Part shown: in pieces, positions 61,113 through 64,000 of the stretch
How positions within the stretch are numbered: position 1 is the stretch's first letter
Layout of the letters: every line of letters starts with the position of its first letter
Assembly: GCA_023206055.1 (NCBI GenBank)
Contig: CP065366.1
Location: 682,001-746,000, forward strand
Source of the DNA: Vibrio cyclitrophicus
GTDB lineage: Bacteria > Pseudomonadota > Gammaproteobacteria > Enterobacterales > Vibrionaceae
DNA: 64,000 nucleotides
Direction of reading: 5' to 3'
Notes under the pieces: model-generated
Database searches by the model: none
What the model was told of the DNA's origin: nothing
Seen by the model: only the letters and a program-made list of their open reading frames with translations
Made by a program: the position numbers and the translations under genes

Positions 61113-62087
61113 ATGGCTCAGCAGATAACATTAACAGACACAGTAAAAAGCAGCCAGTTAGGTCAACGTTTAGACCAAGCTGTCGCTGAACTATTTACCG
61201 ATTTTTCTCGCTCTCGTATTAAAGAGTGGCTTCTTGACGGCAAAATCCAAGTGGATGGCGAAGTTATCACTAAACCGCGCACCATAGTTTTGGGCGGTGA
61301 AGCGATCATCTTACAAGCGGAGCTTGCGGATGAAGAGCGCTGGGAAGCACAAGATATTCCGTTAGACATTGTCTATGAAGATGATGATTTATTGGTTATC
61401 AATAAACCTCGCGATCTGGTTGTACACCCAGGCGCAGGTACGCCGGATGGAACCATACTAAACGCATTGCTTTTCCATTACCCTCAGATTGCTGAAGTAC
61501 CTCGTGCGGGTATTGTGCACCGTCTTGATAAAGACACAACAGGTCTTATGGTTGTGGCTAAAACGGTTCCAGCTCAAACTCGTCTTGTGCGTGCTCTTGC
61601 TAAACGTCGTATTACTCGTGAATATGAAGCAATTGCAATTGGCAAAATGACTGCGGGTGGTGTTGTTGAGAAAGGCATTAGCCGTCATGCAACGAAGCGT
61701 ACGTTAATGGACGTTAATGAATTGGGTAAGCCTGCGGTAACTCACTACCGTGTTGCGGAGCACTTCCGCGAACATACTCGTATTCGTTTGCGCCTAGAAA
61801 CGGGTCGTACTCACCAAATCCGTGTTCACATGTCATATCTTCAGCATCCGCTGTTAGGTGATATTGCGTACGGTGGTCGTGCACGTATTCCTAAAGGTGC
61901 ATCTGAAGAGCTGACGACAATGATTCGTTCTTTTGATCGCCAAGCGCTACACGCTGTAATGCTCAAATTTGTTCACCCTATTACTGGTGAAGAAGTTGAG
62001 TTCCACGCACCTGTGCCGAATGACATGGTTGTGATGGCTGAAGCGTTGCGTGTTGATGCTCGCGAAAACATAGAAGACGACATTTAA
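61113..62087 (+). CDS. rluD: 23S rRNA pseudouridine synthase RluD
   Basis: Makes pseudouridines 1911, 1915 and 1917 in helix 69 of 23S rRNA. The 324 residues have an N-terminal S4 domain (LGQRLDQAVAELFTDFSRSRIKEWLLDGKIQVDG) and the RluA-family catalytic motif HRLDKDTTGLMVVAK with the catalytic Asp (near 140), then ETGRTHQIRVHMSY. Followed immediately by pgeF, then clpB, the same order as E. coli rluD-yfiH-clpB. Confidence 0.96.
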   Translation: MAQQITLTDTVKSSQLGQRLDQAVAELFTDFSRSRIKEWLLDGKIQVDGEVITKPRTIVLGGEAIILQAELADEERWEAQDIPLDIVYEDDDLLVINKPRDLVVHPGAGTPDGTILNALLFHYPQIAEVPRAGIVHRLDKDTTGLMVVAKTVPAQTRLVRALAKRRITREYEAIAIGKMTAGGVVEKGISRHATKRTLMDVNELGKPAVTHYRVAEHFREHTRIRLRLETGRTHQIRVHMSYLQHPLLGDIAYGGRARIPKGASEELTTMIRSFDRQALHAVMLKFVHPITGEEVEFHAPVPNDMVVMAEALRVDARENIEDDI

Positions 62088-62089
62088 TC

Positions 62090-62830
62090 GTGTCAATGAT
62101 CATCCCTGACTGGAATGCACCTCAAAACGTGAAGGCATTTGCTTCGACTCGTTTTGATGGCTTTTCTACAGGAGCTTATCAAGGGTTAAACCTCGGTATG
62201 CACGTTGGGGATGATGCTTCGCTTGTTGAAAGCAATCGAGCGTGGCTAAAGCAACAATCTAAGATGCCCACTGCTCCGGTATGGCTAAATCAGACTCACT
62301 CAACAGATGTCGTTACGGTTTTAGAACCTGTGGCGAATGTGCTTGATGCGGATGGTGCATTTACCACTGCAACGGGTGTTGTTTGTTCTGCGATGACAGC
62401 CGATTGCTTACCGGTCATCCTTACCGATACCAAAGGCACTCAAGTTGCTGCAGTTCATGCCGGTTGGCGTGGTCTTGCTGGTGGTATTCTTGAAAATGCC
62501 GTCGCAAAGTTCTCAAACCTAGATTCAGATAACTCGATCATTGCTTGGCTTGGCCCTGCAATTGGTAAAGATGCATTTGAAGTTGGCGACGATGTATTGG
62601 ACGCTTTTGTTCGTTTTGACCCTCAGGCGAAATTAGCATTTCAAGCCAAAGCTGAACCGGGCAAGTGGCTAGCAAACATGTCTCAACTTGCGACTCAACG
62701 ATTAATGAAAGTTGGCGTGACTTCGGTGACAGATTCAAATCTATGTACATACGCAGATTCAGATGCTTTCTATTCTTATCGTCGTGATGGTATTACTGGG
62801 CGTCAGGCGACATTTATTTGGCTAGAGTAA
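62090..62830 (+). CDS. pgeF: Purine nucleoside phosphorylase / laccase-domain protein PgeF (YfiH)
   Basis: Cytoplasmic multicopper-oxidase-like-domain protein; E. coli YfiH is linked to correcting misincorporated amino acids in peptidoglycan precursors. The 246 residues show the metal-site motifs LNQTHSTDV, MTADCLPVIL and AVHAGWRGLAGG, and CTYADSDAFYSYRRDG near the end. Start GTG 62090 lies two bases after rluD; ATG 62096 is an alternative. Confidence 0.92.
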   Translation: MSMIIPDWNAPQNVKAFASTRFDGFSTGAYQGLNLGMHVGDDASLVESNRAWLKQQSKMPTAPVWLNQTHSTDVVTVLEPVANVLDADGAFTTATGVVCSAMTADCLPVILTDTKGTQVAAVHAGWRGLAGGILENAVAKFSNLDSDNSIIAWLGPAIGKDAFEVGDDVLDAFVRFDPQAKLAFQAKAEPGKWLANMSQLATQRLMKVGVTSVTDSNLCTYADSDAFYSYRRDGITGRQATFIWLE

Positions 62831-62901
62831 TCTCTGACTAGCGCAACCACTCATCCAGCTCATTTATATTTTCATATAAGCTCTATTCTTCATTCTTATC
62901 C

Positions 62902-62930
62902 CTTGAAAATCCGCGTTACCGTATCCATCT
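62902..62930 (+). promoter_or_regulatory. Heat-shock (sigma-32) promoter of clpB
   Basis: CTTGAAA (62902-62908), 14-bp spacer, ATCCATCT (62923-62930), which matches six of eight positions of CCCCATnT. It lies 42 bp before the clpB start, as expected for this heat-shock gene. Confidence 0.75.
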
Positions 62931-62972
62931 TCTAACCATAAGATAAACATATCTAAGAGTAGGAAGGTTGGC

Positions 62973-64000
62973 ATGCGTCTCGATCGATTCACTAGTAAAT
63001 TCCAAATTGCGATATCTGATGCTCAGTCGCTCGCATTAGGTCGTGATCACCAATATATAGAACCTGTACACCTAATGGTGTCTTTGCTAAATCAAGATGG
63101 CAGTGCGATTCGTCCATTGCTCACCATGCTGAATATTGACGTGGTTCAATTGCGTTCTAAATTAAGCGAAATATTAGACCGAGTGCCAAAAGTTAGTGGT
63201 ATCGGTGGTGATGTTCAGCTCTCTAACGCAATGGGAACGCTATTCAATCTATGTGACAAGGTCGCGCAAAAGCGTCAAGACAGTTACATATCTTCAGAAG
63301 TATTCCTACTCGCTGCAATTGAAGACAAAGGTCCTTTAGGAAACTTACTTAAAGAGCTAGGTCTCAGTGAGCAAAAACTATCTCAAGCTATCGAGCAAGT
63401 TCGCGGTGGTCAAAAAGTTGATGACCCGAATGCGGAAGATAGACGCCAAGCATTAGAGAAGTTCACCATTGATCTGACTGAAAGAGCAGAGCAAGGCAAA
63501 CTCGATCCTGTGATCGGTCGTGATGATGAAATTCGTCGCACGATTCAAGTCCTTCAACGTCGAACTAAGAACAACCCTGTCATTATCGGTCAACCCGGCG
63601 TGGGTAAAACCGCGATTGTCGAAGGTTTGGCTCAGCGCATTATCAATAATGAAGTTCCTGAAGGCTTAAGAGGCCGACGAGTGCTTTCATTAGACATGGG
63701 CTCATTGGTAGCGGGTGCTAAGTATCGTGGTGAATTCGAAGAGCGTCTAAAATCGGTGCTTAATGAATTATCTAAAGAAGAAGGCAATGTCATTCTCTTT
63801 ATCGATGAAATTCATACGATGGTCGGTGCAGGTAAAGGCGAAGGCTCTATGGATGCGGGCAACATGCTGAAACCAGCATTAGCTCGTGGTGAACTGCATT
63901 GTGTCGGCGCAACAACGCTCGATGAATACCGACAATATATAGAGAAAGACCCTGCTTTAGAGCGTCGATTCCAAAAAGTGATCGTGGACGAACCAACCGT
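62973..64000 (+). CDS. clpB: Protein disaggregase ClpB (3' part cut by window edge)
   Basis: Hsp100 AAA+ disaggregase that works with DnaK. About 342 residues are visible: the Clp-N domain (MRLDRFTSKFQIAISDAQSLALGRDHQYIEPVHL) and most of the first AAA+ domain, with Walker A GQPGVGKTAIVEGLA, pore-loop KYRGEFEERLK, Walker B VILFIDEIH and the sensor region VGATTLDEYRQYIEKDPALERRFQ. The ribosome binding site AGGAAGG precedes ATG 62973. The coiled-coil middle domain and second AAA+ domain lie beyond the window. Confidence 0.96.
   Translation, partial: MRLDRFTSKFQIAISDAQSLALGRDHQYIEPVHLMVSLLNQDGSAIRPLLTMLNIDVVQLRSKLSEILDRVPKVSGIGGDVQLSNAMGTLFNLCDKVAQKRQDSYISSEVFLLAAIEDKGPLGNLLKELGLSEQKLSQAIEQVRGGQKVDDPNAEDRRQALEKFTIDLTERAEQGKLDPVIGRDDEIRRTIQVLQRRTKNNPVIIGQPGVGKTAIVEGLAQRIINNEVPEGLRGRRVLSLDMGSLVAGAKYRGEFEERLKSVLNELSKEEGNVILFIDEIHTMVGAGKGEGSMDAGNMLKPALARGELHCVGATTLDEYRQYIEKDPALERRFQKVIVDEPT

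Overview
This window looks like part of the larger chromosome of a marine Vibrio, most likely in the Splendidus clade. That placement is inference. It rests on near-verbatim matches to Vibrio proteins (VpsR, HlyU, NptA, the 283-residue Vibrio-type ThyA) and on gene order shared with Vibrio cholerae and partly with Escherichia coli. Almost everything is core genome. There are no rRNA or tRNA genes, no CRISPR array, no prophage and no island. Both edges cut genes: srmB at the left and clpB at the right.

Layout, left to right. 1-3.7 kb: srmB, trmN6, brnQ, fldB. 3.8-10.4 kb: the informational block xerD-dsbC-recJ-prfB-lysS, including the RF2 programmed frameshift. 10.6-13.3 kb: the biofilm regulator vpsR and three small ORFs (a 40-residue peptide, a DUF1127 protein and a DUF6482-like protein). 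13.4-20 kb: mutH, then a 600-bp spacer rich in DnaA boxes, then rppH-ptsP-TSUP permease-lgt-thyA. 20-32 kb: a repeat-filled spacer, nptA, nhaR, hlyU, rpsT, murJ, ribF, ileS, lspA, fkpB, ispH. 32-38.5 kb: the BtsSR-type pyruvate-sensing pair and a CstA-family transporter, now separated by an IS4-family element, then a DUF2799 lipoprotein. 38.6-41.9 kb: muropeptide recycling genes murQ, anmK and nagZ. 42-44.4 kb: the aroF-tyrA operon behind TyrR boxes. 44.5-54.8 kb: an M23 peptidase, a PilZ protein, ettA, slt, trpR, a second copy of the IS4-family element, yjjX and a GGDEF/EAL protein. 55-57 kb: pheA with its pheL attenuator, and raiA. 57.3-58.6 kb: an IS3-family element beside two microsatellites. 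58.7-64 kb: an MltF-like transglycosylase, bamD, rluD, pgeF and clpB.

How the genes work together. Three physiological groups stand out: aromatic amino-acid synthesis and its control (aroF, tyrA, pheL-pheA, trpR); cell-wall synthesis and recycling (murJ, lspA, lgt, slt, MltF-like, nagZ, anmK, murQ, M23 peptidase); and c-di-GMP and biofilm signalling (vpsR, PilZ protein, GGDEF/EAL protein).

Most unusual observations. (1) Both copies of the IS4-family element sit in the loop of a perfect hairpin. In each, the target duplication equals the loop plus three closing base pairs on each side, so its length (12 or 11 bp) follows loop size. (2) The mutH-rppH spacer carries at least four DnaA boxes matching the consensus and a perfect IHF-consensus site, making it a candidate Vibrio counterpart of the DnaA-reactivating locus DARS2. 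(3) The two IS copies are mosaic: 23 differences in one end, none across about 760 bp. (4) DsbC carries a lipobox and lacks the second, structural disulfide of the E. coli enzyme.
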